From Euryodendron excelsum (lineage: Eukaryota > Streptophyta > Magnoliopsida > Ericales > Pentaphylacaceae), in NCBI GenBank assembly GCA_033060915.1, contig CM065381.1:32996836-33060835 (forward strand): 64,000 nt of DNA, in the 5' to 3' direction. Position numbers and translations under genes: made by a program. Below are positions 43,480-57,100 of the stretch, piece after piece (position 1 is the first letter of the stretch; each line of letters opens with the position of its first letter). The notes below the pieces were generated by a model that was not told where the DNA came from, did no database searches, and saw nothing but the letters and a program-made list of their open reading frames with translations.

Positions 43480-45276
43480 AATGCTTTCCCTAGTGTTTGA
43501 TGGAGGTAATATATATATACATATATAGGTTATGTGTCATATATGTTGAAGAATAACATTCCATGGTCTCAGGTTGGTTCCTAGTGGTGGCAATAGTTAT
43601 ATATATAGGCTATGATTATATATACTGCTGATGAGCACACTGGACTAATATTCTTTAAGTAGATTATATCCTAATGGAAGGGAGGCATATTTCCAATATG
43701 CATCAGGTGACCTTCAATGAGAGAGAGAGAGAGATTAGCAAACATTTCTCGGAAGGTATAATAAATCCAGATCCTGTTGCAATCGAAAACATCGAAAACA
43801 GCCTAAATGTCAGCATATAGCCTGATCAAAATAGAAATTTGATTGAGATATCTATCTCGTCCAACCTAATTCAAACTAGCAAAATAAAACCAGACAAATT
43901 AATCTCACTTCAAACCAATATGCAATATGACAAATTAATAGTCAAAGTACCCTCTTTTTTGCCATGCCTAGTGTGATGTGTATAAAAATGAAGCTTTTAT
44001 AGGTTTATTGTCTGTAACGTTTCAATTTTATGTAGCTGTTGATATAAACATGCTTTTATTTTTACGGGTGTTCGACCAGCTTATCTTATGCTTTACTGTT
44101 TGGTCAAAAGTAGGTCATCCACATCCAGACTATAAAATTCACAAGAGAGAAATTTCTTGGGGCCCGAGTCTGAGAAAGTTATCATCAAGGTTTCCCTCGA
44201 GATTCTTTGCCTTTGCTGTTGCAGAGAATTGCTCTGCCTGCCGACCGGCTGGTGTTCCAATGGAATCAACATCACTGCAATGCCATTTAGCCTATACAAT
44301 TCCTACTGTTTGTTCAATTATTTTGAGTCCGTTTGGTTGAGCTGTAAAAGAGGCCTTTTACAAACTCTATGCATTGCTGACGATGTGCACCAATGTCAAA
44401 GCATGATTTCCGAAAAATATAAAACGAGAAACAGTTTCTCAAATCGAAAGAAACTTTTGATTTTTTATTTTGAAATATTCAAAGTTCCTTTTGTTTTCAG
44501 AAAAAAACTTCAAAAAGCACGAGTTCCGTTTTCTCTATTGATGTTGAGGGTTTCTTTCGATTTTTACAAGAGTCAACACCAGTTAATAATATGGTGCCTA
44601 GTTAGGGATAAATTATCTAGGTGTTTGGTCACACCACATCATTATACTTGCGTAATGTGATGGCTTATTCATGTGATATTATGTATAGAGAAAGATATCA
44701 CTTTTAAAAAAAAAAAAATATGTATTATCATTGCTGAATGGTTGGGTTTTAGAATTTAAAATTCTCACTATAAAAAAAAGACTACAAGTGTTACAATTTG
44801 AATGAATGTCACACCACATAATAATCTCATTAACCTCTATAAAACAATTTTTTTTTTTTTTTTTTTAGTTCATTGGAGGACCAAAACCTCAATTATGAGG
44901 GGGACGTCGCTATTACTTAGCTAACCTCACCTGTAAAAAATTTTGAAAACCTTGGAGTTTGGCTAGTGCTGTACATATTTGCTGGACAAAGAACTGCCAA
45001 GAGCTTCGATCATAAGCAAGAAACTAGCTGGTTTTATCAGTTTTGTGTGCATGCTTGTAACATAAATGAATTCAGGGTGTGGAAGCTCAAATTCTCAGAA
45101 TGTCATTACAGTTCTATATATTGTGACACAACGCAATCCTAAAAGCAAATTAGTTCCTCCAATCCATGTGAGATGGTAAACCTAATCTCAGTAGAAGTGA
45201 GGCACATGGGCAATGGTAGATGTTACCATAATCCCATTAACCCAAACACTTCATTCCCATGAATGACTAACTTTAA
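43480..45276. other. Spacer downstream of the dead SPL copy
   Basis: 43490-43640 still match the SPL downstream flank. 43980-44660 has open frames on both strands without a recognised domain. Poly-T and poly-A runs occur at 44705 and 44850. No gene can be supported. Confidence 0.45.
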
Positions 45277-46092
45277 GGCTATGTTTGGTACAAGAAAATG
45301 AAAAGAAATAGAATGAGAATGGAAATTGAATAAAAATGAGAATGAGAATGAGAATGGACTAGAATAGTTATTCTCATTTTCTTACTTGGTAAGACCAATG
45401 AACAATGTTATAATAAAATGAAATAAAATTTGTGCATGATATGAAAATTTAATATTATGTCTATACAAAATATTAGTAATATATATTATTTAATTATTAA
45501 ATATTATTAAGCATTTGTAATGGTGGTGGTGGCGGCGGCGGCGGCGGCGGCGATAGTTGGTGGCAGGACGACGGTTGTGGTTAATGGCAGTGACAGCAAT
45601 GGTGGTGGGGCAGCAGCGGTGGCCAATGGTGAGTGGTGGTGGTGGGACGGTGACGACAGTGGGGATAGTGGTGTCGGTGGATGAGGGCAAGGTAATTGTC
45701 ATTGACGGTGGATGGTGGTGGTGGTTAGCGGTGGCGGTATGGTGAGAATTTTTAACTTTTTTAATTTTTTTAAATTTTAAAATTTTAAAAAAAAAATTTA
45801 TTTTTTTAAAAATTTTAAAATAAAAAAATAATTACCAAATATGTTTTATATTTTTTAAAAGAAATTTGACAACAAAAATCTTACTAAGTTTTGTTTTATG
45901 TTGTTTCATGTGGGAATAGAATGACTATTTCCACTCTTGAAATAGGAAATAGTTATTCCAACAAAATGTAGGAATGATCATTCCATGAGAATGGTCATTC
46001 TACCTTTAAATAGTAGTACCAAACAAGGAAATAAAAATAAAAGTGGAAATAGCTATTCCATTCCATTCCATTCCCTTGTACCAAACATAGCA
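45277..46092. mobile_element. PIF/Harbinger-like MITE with GGT/GGC repeat
   Basis: Inverted ends GGCTATGTTTGGTACAAG (45277) and CTTGTACCAAACATAGC (to 46091), flanked by TAA (45274-45276 and 46093-46095). No coding sequence. The interior has an A/T-rich half and a (GGT/GGC)n tract (45520-45740). The TGTTTGGTAC style of end and the TAA duplication suggest a Tourist/Harbinger-derived MITE. Confidence 0.65.
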
Positions 46093-46095
46093 TAA

Positions 46096-47100
46096 TAACT
46101 GGTTGGTGTTGTTGGAACTTGATTTTCATTGGTGGCCCATTTTCTAACGAAATAAGTGTGAGACTCTACTTTGTTTAATATCATGTTTAGTTTTATTGCA
46201 TACTTTGTAGTGGATGATTACCCTAATCAAGGAGCTTAACGAACATATTTTAATGGGAACATGTCATTTGAGGGTTGATTTATTTTAAGCATAATTAATT
46301 AGCTTAATTAATCTCCATATTTAGCTTAATGTTAATAATAATTAATTATTATAAACATGCTTAATTATGTTAATCATATGAATTAGTGGTGTGTGGTGAA
46401 GAAAGGAGATGATAGTTGCGAGGTTAACCTCAAACCACTTAGGTGCGTACTTCATTATATGTAAGGTATGTGCATAAGGGGTGTGTGTGTGAGGTGTGTG
46501 TTTCATTACTAGCATGTGTGCGTGTGTGTGTGACATGTGTGTGACTAGATACATGTTGTATCTATTGTAACTTCAAGTCAAGGGAAGAGAGAGAGAAGGG
46601 AGGAGCTTGTATAGTAATTGTGTTTGGCAAAGGAGAAAGTAAGAGAAAAAGAGAGAAAAATGAGAAGAAGAGGAAATTAAAGGGGGAATTTGTGCATTTA
46701 TTACTTGAGTAGAGAAATCTCAAATTTATGCTTGTTTCATTGCATTTCTATTGATTCTTACATGTAAAATACCTATCATGTCTTACAATTGAGAATTAAA
46801 GTCCAAGATGTTGGAATTCAAGTGGGAAACTTAGGATTCTTCATATTTTGCATGTATTGAAGAGGGCTTAAAATTGTGTTGGGGTAGCAAGGGGGAGTTT
46901 AAACCATGTTTTGGAAGTTACATCTCGGACCAAGGGGTGAGGGGGTGCAGTGGCGTGCTTGGAGGGCGCCTAATGGCGCACCTTTCTGCTGGAGGGCGCC
47001 AAAAGTGTGCCAAAGTAGTGCACCTCACTGGCCAGGGTGCACTAGCGCACTCCTCTTGGCTGATTGGCTTGGTTTGACCTCAATTTTGCATTTTATCTTC
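46096..47100. other. AT-rich spacer
   Basis: Contains GT-rich sequence (46480-46530) and a GA-rich stretch (46580-46690). 46930-47050 has repeated GGGCGCC and GTGCAC motifs like those of long-LTR promoters. No gene seen. Confidence 0.45.
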
Positions 47101-47103
47101 TTA

Positions 47104-48094
47104 TGTCGCATTGGGAAGGTTTAACACTTCCTATTAAGTTCTTAATGTGTTATTAATATATCATTTCTTATATTTATGTCACATGAATTGATTATGCATA
47201 TGTTCCATAACTTTGACGTGGTGGTGTATAGTATGTTCAAAAATGGCTAAAGACACTCCAATTCCCCTGAATGAGTGAATCAACCTTACTTTCTACAGCG
47301 GATTGAGGTGGGAGATTTAAGATATTCTTACTAATATGGAATAGAATGTTTTATTATCTATGTTGGTGTTGATAGTTGGATTATGAGGTGGCATTGCATA
47401 CAACATACATTGTGTGCATATCTTGCATTGCATGGAGGAGATTTAGTCAATATGGGATTAACTTAAGGTTAAGTCAATATGGGACTAACCTAAAAAGTGT
47501 CGATGTGGGACATTCTAAATAACAAGCAATATATTGAGCCAATGTTATCAAAACAGCGTGCACATATATGGTGACATCAAACATTGCATCACAAAATGCA
47601 TTGTATTACATGGGACATTTCTCATTAATGATGGTGGATTATCTATTAGTGTTTGATTCGATGTTTATGTTACATTCGTTCTTTATGAGTTTGGTTATCT
47701 TAGTGAGCACATTGACAATAGCTCACACCCAATTATTTTATAGGTAAAATGAGTTGATATCTAGTCCACTGCTATTGATGTTGAGTTGATGAGCTGTGGA
47801 GAGCTCTTCTTGTTAAGTTATAGACCCTTATATATATTGTACACTGGATGAGAGTCTTTTAAAGTTTGTTTGCATTATGGTCGTGTAAATATTTGTGAGT
47901 TTGAATTAGTAGCTTTCTTTATGTATGTATAGTGATTGTGGGATGGTTTATATATATAATGATGTTGTTTATCCTTTATATGATTATCATCTTTGGGATT
48001 ATAGTGAAGCATCATTCGCAGGTTAATAACATGTGCAATCACACTTACCTTAAGGTAGCATTAATAACTTCTGATTAGGTGTGGGCGTGACAAA
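47104..48094 (+). repeat. Probable 5' LTR of a decayed Gypsy element
   Basis: Starts near TGTCGCATTGGGAAGG and ends near GTGTGGGCGTGACA, phrases typical of chromovirus-type LTR ends. The gag relic follows downstream in the same orientation. Both borders are estimates. Confidence 0.45.
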
Positions 48095-48323
48095 TTGATA
48101 TTAATTTAAGGCCAAGGTCCAAGATCGAAATTATGTTATTGATTTGGTGTCTAGAGTTGTAGTGGACTGTATAATATTGATTCTGTCAATTTAAGTTGAT
48201 AGGAGTATGTGGGTCATATAGATTGTGTGCTAACCTTGAAATGAAGTAGAAAGAATGACATAAAGAGATCCACCAAGGGGAGTGGAGGAAGAACGTTATC
48301 AACTCTAGTTAGGGGATAAGGAC

Positions 48324-48747
48324 TAGGGGTGGACATCGGCCCACTAGCTCGATCGGCCCGCCCGGCCTAGCCCGATTTTTTAAGAGATTAGGATTAAAGT
48401 TTAGGCCCGTGGGTTAGGGTCGGGCTGATTTTTTAGGCACAAATTATTTTCGGGCCGGGCTTGGGATTATATTCCAAAGCCCGGCCCAGCTCGAATAGTT
48501 TTATTTAGTTTATAAATAAATAAATAAATATATATACTCATTTATATTTATAAAAAATAAATAAATATTCATTTTGGTTGAGCCAATGGGCGGACTTGGG
48601 ATTTTATTTATTTTTTTTGGGCGAGCTTGGGTATTAAGTGAAGGCCCTATTATCGGGCCGGGTCGAGCTCGGGCCATTGTCTAAGGTGTTATTAGGTAAG
48701 GTAGGCCCGGCCCAAACCTGACCCGGCCCACCCAGTGTCTAGCCCTA
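48324..48747. mobile_element. hAT-type MITE
   Basis: 424 bp with ends TAGGGGTGGACA and TGTCTAGCCCTA, typical of plant hAT elements, flanked by 8-bp duplications ATAAGGAC (48316-48323) and TTAAGGAC (48748-48755). GC-rich arms with GGCCCG/CGGGCC motifs and an AT-rich centre. Non-coding, so non-autonomous. It sits in the leader of the decayed Gypsy element. Confidence 0.85.
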
Positions 48748-48889
48748 TTAAGGACGCTAGGAATAAAGTGCTTAGAATGCACCAGATGCAGCCGACATAG
48801 TGGCTAATGTGTTGACACAGTATATAAAGTGCCAATTAACGAGGCTTATGCCATGTGGTATTACTTTGCAAGAATAGTTTATAAAGCTA

Positions 48890-51560
48890 AATGCTTCAGA
48901 GTTTATTAGGGCAACAGATCTATTGGTAGCAGAGGAGTGGTTAAAGAAGTTAGAAACAATTTTTGAGGTAATAGTTGTGATTGATAAACAGAAATTGCAA
49001 TTGGCCGCATTTATGCTGAAAGGGGAAGCCCGAAATTGATGGGAAGTTGCTGGGTGAATATTGGATTATCAAGCAATTGGGGTGCCTATACTTGGAGGCA
49101 AGTTGAGGAGGCATTTAATGAACAATACTTTCCTCTCATCTATAGATATTAGAAGTACCATGAGTTCATTTCTCTGAGGCAAGGAAAGATGACAGTATGT
49201 AAATATGAGGATCAGTTCATGGCGTTGTCTTGGTTTGCACCTGATCTAGTAGATACTGAGGAAGCTAATTGTAAAAGATTTCAACAAGGATTGGAATTGA
49301 GTATTCGGTCTCGAGTTTCAGCTTTTGAAATGATAAGGTATGCAGATCTAGTAAATAAAGCAAAAATAATGGAACAGGATGTAAAGGAATTAATAGGACA
49401 AAGAGAGCAATTCAAAAAAGGAAAGTTTGATGTGGAGGATGGCACTTCAAAGCAAAAACCATCAGAATCTACAATATCTAGTGGACAAGGTCGAGCACAA
49501 TCCAGTCAAAGATCATGAAGTCCAAGAGGTCGTGGACCTTGGAGACCTCTAGTGAAATCTTCAGGCTCAGATTCTCTGGTGACAGAAGTGGAGGAGTTGT
49601 TTGTTACAGATGTAGAACAACGGGATATGTAGTGAGAGACTGTCCAATACCGTGGAGTGATAAATGTTGTCAATGTGGACAGCCGGTGCATATAGCCAAG
49701 AGTTGTACTTAGAGCCTCAGGAAGTACTCATTGGGGCGAGGGACTACTGCTGAACTACAAACCCAAGCCCGAGTGCATGCCATGACTCAGAAGGATGCTC
49801 AGACAACTCTTATAGTGGTGACAAGTATGATGTATGTGGCTGATAGAAATGCCTATGTATTGTTAAACCATGGATCTACACATTTGTTCGTTTCTATTGC
49901 ATTTAGTGTGTAGATATCTAAATAGGCCACGTACTTTAATGGCACATCACTTACTTGTATTAACACCGGTAAGAGATTTAGTATTAGTAGATGTGGTGTA
50001 CAAGGAATGTGAGAGTATCGAAAATTAGGAAAAAAGAGTTGACTGTGGACTTAATTCCTTTGGCAATCTATGATTTTGATTTGCTAATGGATATGGATTG
50101 ATTATCATCTTATCATGCCTCTATTTATTATTTTAAGAAAGAGGTTGTCTTCTGAATGCCTAATGAATCAAAGTTTCACTTTCAAGGAGAGCAAGATATG
50201 GTCCATACTTGTTTGATATCATCTTTAGAAGCTAGGAAGCTATTACAAAAAAGGGTGTGAAGGGTATTTGGCTCATGTAATTGATACCACCAAGTCAGAA
50301 TTGAAGTTTTCAAATATTTCAATTGTGCGAGATTTTGTGGATGTGTTTCCAGATGAATTTCCTGGAACTGTACCTAACAGGGAAGTCAAGTTCTTTATTG
50401 AATTATTGTCGGGGACTATTCTAATTTCCACTGCACCTTACAAAATGGCTCCAACAGAAATAAAAGAGTTGAAGGTTCAATTGCCAGACTTACTAGATCG
50501 GGGGCTTATACAACTTAGTGTGTCCCCGTGGGGAGCTTAAGTCTTATTTGTTAAAAAGAAGGATGGGACAATGAGACTTTGTATAGATTAATGACAGTTG
50601 AATCAAGTTATAATAAAGAATAAGTATCCTTTGTCATATATTGATGATTTGCTTGATCAATTGTAAGGGGCTAAAGTATTTTCAAATATTGATTTGAGAT
50701 CAAGCTATCATGAGTTAAAGGTGAAGGATAGTGACGCTTCAAAGACTGCCTTTCGTACTCAATATGGGCATTATGAGTTTTTGGTAATGCCTTTTGGAGT
50801 GACCAATGCTCGAGCTATTTTCATGGATTTAATGAATCGTGTATTTCAAGCTTTCCTTAATTCTTTTGTGATTATGTTTATAGATGATATATTGGTGTAT
50901 TCATAAAATAAGGAGGAATTTGAAAGACATTTGAGGCTTGTGTTGCAGACATTGCGAGAATGATAGTTATATGCCAAATTTAGCAAATGTGAGTTTTGGC
51001 TTGATAAAATAGCATTTTTGGGGCATGTGATATCGGATGAAGGTACTTGTGTTAGACCCAAAGAAGATTGAAGCTGTAATAACTAGGAACAACTAAAGAA
51101 TGTGTCAAAAGTTAGAAGTTTCTTGGGGTTAGCTAGATATTACAGAAGATTTATTTAGGGATTTTCATTCATTATTGTTCCATTGACTAGACTAACATGG
51201 AAAGATGTGAGGTTTGAATGGACTGATGATTATGAGCAAAGTTTTCAAGAACTGAAGATTAAGCTGACTACGGCTCCAGTGTTAACCATTCCTTTAAAGA
51301 ACAGAGATTTTGTGATATACAATGATACATCACATGAAAGGCTTGGCTGTGTGTTGATGCAAAAAGGTAAAGTTGTTAATGTTGGATTATATGAGCCTTT
51401 AAAGTCATATTTAGGACATTTGATGAATATTATATGTGATTCTCTCTCTTATTTACATTCATTCATACTGTGTTGGCAATTATATATGCATGAAATATGT
51501 AAAGTCCAAGAATTGCACTTAAGGTGGATCATGTGTGTGAATGTGATTCATTAACAGAAA
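48890..51560 (+). pseudogene. Decayed chromovirus-like Ty3/Gypsy gag-pol relic
   Basis: Pieces in order on the plus strand: gag core (48890-49518), two zinc-knuckle relics (CYRCRTTGYVVRDC with the His replaced by Tyr, and CQCGQPVHIAKSC, 49600-49711), a protease with DSG changed to NHG (near 49870), RT (50268-50906, with [18 protein letters not shown] and FIDDILVYS) and the start of RNase H (51183-51400). Stops and frameshifts are frequent. There is no integrase. The relic ends near 51560, where other repeat sequence begins. Inactive and old. Confidence 0.85.
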
Positions 51561-51599
51561 GATATGATCGCACTAGCTACTTGTAATTCCAAACTTAGT

Positions 51600-52777
51600 T
51601 CATAGTCAGAGTGAGCTTCGACAACTCACTTAATTAGTTATAACACATGTAGCTCTATTTTGTAGAATGGTTGGTCTCGACTGTTAGAGTAGTTGACTCC
51701 AGGTTAATGTGTTGATGTACTTGGAGTATATTGAATTGGATCAGGGTAAGAATACATACCCACTGCTATCAGTGGTAGTATCACTTCTTACAACTCTATT
51801 GCAAAGTGAGTCTTAACCCTGAGGGATTAAAGGACTCAAGTACTTAATGGTGTGCACTTTGTTTTATCAATAAGTGAGAATCTGTATGGTCAATATCTCG
51901 ATAGGTTAGGTGTACATTGTTGGAACTTAGAAACTTCTAATCTCAATAAGGTCACCACACTTTTATGAGATATGTATTTCCTTGACTCAGCCTTTCGTTT
52001 GATCACTGCTGACATGCTAGGTTTTTGTACTCATATATTATTTATAGTACAAAGTTATTATTTATTTTCAAAATGACTTTTTAGAAAATAAATAATTTGC
52101 AGTGATCAATAGTTGTTAGACTGGATAGTTTTAGATAAGAAGTAAATTGGTCAAGCTGACAACTGTTTAGCTTAGTGCCAATTTATGAACACCGGTAATG
52201 GGGATTTATCTTTGTGGTAATTAATATGATAGGGGCTTTGACATAATTTTTTATTCCAGGAGGTCAACTACTATCATTTAGTGGAGTTGAGAGTAATTTT
52301 ACTAATTGCTATATTCATTAAGTGTTGATGTGCAATTATAGCAACTTGGAATTAGCCTAGAATATGAAAACCCTAGAGATCCCCCCTTGCACTTAGAGAT
52401 GCATAGTATATATACATGCAAGGGGATGGCCGGCCACACCTAAGGCTTGGAGAGATAGATTTCGGCTAAGGGTGTTTGTGTGCGCGTGCTTGTGAGTTCT
52501 TACCAACTCTTGCCATCCCTTATGCCTTAGTGATCAAGGAGGAAGAATCATAGGTCAAGGAGGCTCAAGCTATTTAAAGATTCAAGGAAGAACCCTAGAA
52601 GAAGGAAGCTCAAGTTCTTTAAGTGTTTTCACTGTTTTAGAGTGTGCTACCAAACCCTACAAGGTATGATCTTTAATTCATCTTATTGTTCATGCATGGA
52701 TCAATGGAGACACATGAGAATGATCTCAATTTTTTTTTTTTAAATCGCTTCAACAAAGGTTTTCTCAAAAACCATCA
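51600..52777 (+). repeat. Probable 5' LTR of a decayed Copia element
   Basis: Non-coding repeat-like sequence ending ACCATCA next to a PBS-like motif. The left border is not defined. Confidence 0.45.
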
Positions 52778-52778
52778 A

Positions 52779-52792
52779 TTGGTATAAGAGCC
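52779..52792 (+). promoter_or_regulatory. Degenerate primer binding site
   Basis: TTGGTATAAGAGCC resembles the initiator tRNA-Met binding site TGGTATCAGAGCC with one change. Confidence 0.6.
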
Positions 52793-52856
52793 ATCTCATG
52801 TCTCTTCATTGATTCTATGTTCTAGCATGAATATGATCATGTATTAGTGTAGAACA

Positions 52857-54850
52857 TGTTGACTCAAGGTTGGTCTTCGTGATGATTTTGACGATAAGTA
52901 AACCTTGTGTTATTTTACTAATGTATTTACTTAGTATGCAGATTAATTAAGTTTATAATTTAGACTTAAAATTCAACTTTAAATCTAATACATGTCAAAG
53001 TGAATGCATAACAAGCTCAGGATCAAGCCATGAACTCTAAGAGCTATGCAATGAACCAAACAGACCATTGACACCTATTTCTACTTCAAACAAATGTTTT
53101 GCATTCGAAGATATTGAAGGTATTCAAAAAAGGCTGTCACCAAGTATGCATAGACTCAATAAAGTTATATTGCACTCAAAGGGATTAAAGATTTCATTAG
53201 AGTGTGCTAAACTTAGTTGAAGATTATTTGAATATGAAGAAGATTGAAAAAGTTCAATAAAAGACTTTATTTAGTGTGCGAAGATCAAAGTCAAGATAAC
53301 TTGATAAAGGATGTCGATTTATGTTGATTGCATGATCTCTACATGGAATCCAAGCAAAGAATTTTTCTAAGATATAAAGAATCAATGAAGACAATATGTA
53401 TGAGGAGATTTCAACAAGCTTACAAAAGTCTCATTGAAGTGATTCCAAAGGAGAAAGAAAAATTGCTAGCAAAGAGAAAAAATTGGCAATGAAAGCAATA
53501 GCTCGGCAATGAAAGCCATAACTCAACAACGAAAGAAAGAGCTCGACAATATAAGAGAAAGATCAGCAAAAGAGATCATATTGATAAGATGAAGCCCTGA
53601 CAGTTTGAAAGTCAAGAAAATAAGAATATCAAATGATTGATTCAATCCAAATTGAATAGAAGATAACTTTGTTAAGTCAAAGACTTTGATTGATCATCAT
53701 ATGGCAAAAGAGAAGACTCCTTGAAGATTTTATAATATGGATGAAGATGAACTTGGTCATTGAAAGACAGAATGAAGATTTCTATGCAAAGAGCCGACTC
53801 ATGGAAATGAAGAGTCGCCTCATGAAGACGGGAGCACAAAGGTGAAGACAGAATAAGCAATGAGCCGACTCATGGAGATAAAGAGCTGACTCATGAAGAC
53901 AGAAGCAAAGAGTTGAAGACCAAATGATCAATAAGTCGACCCTTGAACATAAAGAATCGACTCATGAAGACTGAAACAAGATTTATGTGCAAAGAGTTGA
54001 CTCATGGAGTTGAAGAGTCGCCTCATGAAGATAGAAGCAAAATGACTTGAAGACAGAATGATCAATAAGCCAACTTATGGATATGAAGAGTCGATACATA
54101 GAGACAGTGGACAACATCTGAAAAATGTAGACCAGAAGAGTCAATCCTTTAAGCCTGGAGTCAACCCCTGAGATATAACGGCTAGTTTTTCTAGCGTTAT
54201 AACGGACTGGACATGCATTAAATGAACCCCAACAACCTTCAACGAATGAATTCAATATAGGGGTTTATATACAAGCTTCCAATTGTATTTATACAAGAAG
54301 AGAGACAAGAAACAAGCATCTACTGACTGATCAAACTAAGTATTCTGAACATTCTCCTTGTCTTCACTGTGTGAGCTTTGATTGTTTTAATCCACTCTTG
54401 TTAGAGAGTTTGTACATCATTTGTATATCTTTATACCCTTGTAAGTGAGAGTTTGAGAGTTCTCTTGTAGAAGAAAAACTCTTATAAGTTTGAGTGAAGT
54501 TTGGACAAAACCACTTGGTGGCTAAAGAACTTGGAAAGAAGTTCTTGTGTATATAGTGAGCTGAGCATTTGGTCAATCAGCACCCATTTGTAATTGGAGA
54601 TTACATAATGGAGGAAGACTTCAAGGGGATCTTTGGGGTGAGGATGTAGACCACGAATTATGGTTGAACCTCGGTAACTCTTTGTATTCGTTCTATTGCT
54701 TTGTTTTCTTTTCTTCCTCTGATTACATTACATTGCATATAGATTGATCATTGTTATATTATTTAGATTAATTTTAATTAATCTTAATTGTTTATTAATC
54801 TTCAAAAAACCCAATTCACCTCCCCTCTTGGGTTGCCTTTTGGGCCAACA
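52857..54850 (+). mobile_element. Sirevirus-type solo LTR
   Basis: 1994 bp, TGTTGACTCAAGG...GGGCCAACA, flanked by GAACA on both sides (52852-52856 and 54851-54855). Shares with the young Copia LTR the CTCTTGGGTTGCC end, the GAAG-rich body and a cluster of GAGTCG(A/C)CTC-like motifs (53785-54170). TATA-like 'gtttatatac' near 54262. No internal region, so a solo LTR formed by recombination. It lies just downstream of the PBS of the decayed Copia element. Confidence 0.88.
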
Positions 54851-54855
54851 GAACA

Positions 54856-57100
54856 TACAGAATTAATGTGCTACTCATATATTGCTTCATACATTATTTT
54901 TTTCACACCTAAGAACCTTAAAGGGTTCAGCCCACAAGGAGAATTCGTTCCATAGGTTTTTGGCCACCATCGCTTGACTGTAGGTATGGTTTTTCTAAAC
55001 ATATACCTTACTAAATTTTCTATTTCAGCATGTTGAATGTTGCTTATTCATCATTAATATCATGTTAGAACATGCCTAGGATGGTTCTATATTGTTTAGA
55101 ATTGATTCTTAGATATTTAAATTCATGTTTAATGGATGTATGTGAATAAGAATGGTGTTGAAATGTTTTAGATAGTATGTATGTATGTTTTTCATACCCC
55201 TATCTCATGGAATTAGGTTTGATTCATGTATTGCTTTCATGGGTTGTAATCCTTAATTCATTGGAGTTACTGTAAAGGGTATTATAATATGAACTTTTTT
55301 GCGAATGAACAGATTTTAATGATTTTCCTATGACCAAATTTTTTAATTTAGAAGCTTTGTAAACTCTATCAATGGAGTATAGTGTTCTTTCATATATTTT
55401 TGTTCTTCCATTCTTGATGTAATAGAGAAGAGAACAAAATTCGAGGTTTGGGGACAGTTTGTTTTTGCAAACTTTGAATGCCTATAATTAACTTTGCCCT
55501 TGGGAGTCCATTTTAGGAGATTTTTTTTTTATTTCATGTAACATTTCGAGATCTATTTGATTATGAAAAGAAGAACAACATTTGGAGTCAAAATTATTCT
55601 AGAAACAGCAAAGTTTTGCCATGGAGGAAGAATAAGGGTTTTCTAATTTTTCCATGCTTGGTATCCAAGGAATTGACTAGAAGATCTACTTTCCAAAGTT
55701 GGTGGTCAAAGATCTTGCAATCTAAGCTCACAAGGAAAACTTGAGCTTCCTATGTAGAATAGGAAATAGATATCCATGAGATATGGGATTCCTTGTGGAT
55801 GGATGCTTTACTTTCCCAATATGCTTGATTGTCATTCTTGCTTATATTATGATCTTGCATGAGTATGTAGCTTTCCTAATAACACTCAAGTTTCTTAATC
55901 ATACATATTTCACTAGTCAAGCTTTGACCACGATATAGGTGCATCATTCATCTAAATTAAGGAAGTATCTCACATGTCATAAATGCTTATATTCCTATTT
56001 GATCTTAGAACCCTAATTTCAAGAGAATGAACTTAGTCAAAGGTTTCCTATTTTGAACTAGTTTTGTGAAATATCTTTTTGATCAAACTTGTCAAGTTTT
56101 TCAAAACTTTTAGATACCATGCTTCTATACTTTTCAAAAGTGATAAGTTTTCAAATTTTGTAAAAATTTGAAAAAACAAAAAGTTTCTTGTAAGGTCCTA
56201 AGGTGTTTTAAAGGAAAGTTTACAAATTTGGAACGTTTCTATATTTAAAAAGTTTCCTAATTTGAAATTGTTTCCAAAAATAAAACAAGACATATTTTTT
56301 GAAAAGAGAAAAGGAAATAAGGACTAATCAAAGTAAGACTAAGGTCATTGGTTGACCGGTTAGTCCCAAATAGGCTAGTGGGGCCCATAGGCCCACTAGG
56401 GTTCACTAAAATTGTTTTGTTTTTCAAGATGGGTTCCTATGATTAAAATGATAAGCTTAGCATTGTTACATGTACAGATTTTGATTTGGAATCAAATTGT
56501 ATGTAAAAACTCACAACTTTAAATAATTAAGTGGGAGAGGGAGTACTATATATCTGACAACATTTCCATTGTAAGCTCACAAGTAAGGTAATCGTGCACC
56601 TTGACACCTATCTTGGGTGCTCCTCCAGAGGGTGCATTGTTTATTGGTTACAAGTTGTGAGTTTCCTTGTGATAGGGCTAAGGTGTATGCGGGTGAGGGT
56701 GATTTCTCGTACGGAGATGCTTCCTCATTCAAGTACTCTTTTTACTCTTTACAATGGTGTACACTTAACTAATTCAAGTATATCTTAACACCAATCTTGG
56801 GTGCTCTTTCGGAGGGTATTTTTGGATTAGAAGGCCAAAGAATGTTGGTTGTCAACCTTCACTTGGCATGAGATGCCTAGATAGTGGGAGTTGATGGAGA
56901 GAGTATCTACACCAGTTGGTGGGCTTGTACCTTCTCACCAATTTTAGGTGCTACTCTAGAGGGTACTAGATAGTTCACTGGATAGCTAGTGAGATTGTTG
57001 ATCTCTATTGTGCATGTGGTCCGAGAGTACCACAAGATTGCATTTCATTCATTTCATCATGAGATCTAAATTTACATAATTGCTAATGTATGGATGTATG
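54856..57100 (+). other. Non-coding leader of the decayed Copia element
   Basis: AT-rich and without a domain. 56590-56990 holds three diverged copies of a 'cttgggtgctc...gagggta' phrase. Probably the leader between PBS and gag, swollen by further insertions. Confidence 0.4.

Noticed and set aside
43978..44660. Host gene exon with open frames on both strands
   Set aside because: No recognised domain, splice sites or neighbouring exons could be paired; left as spacer.
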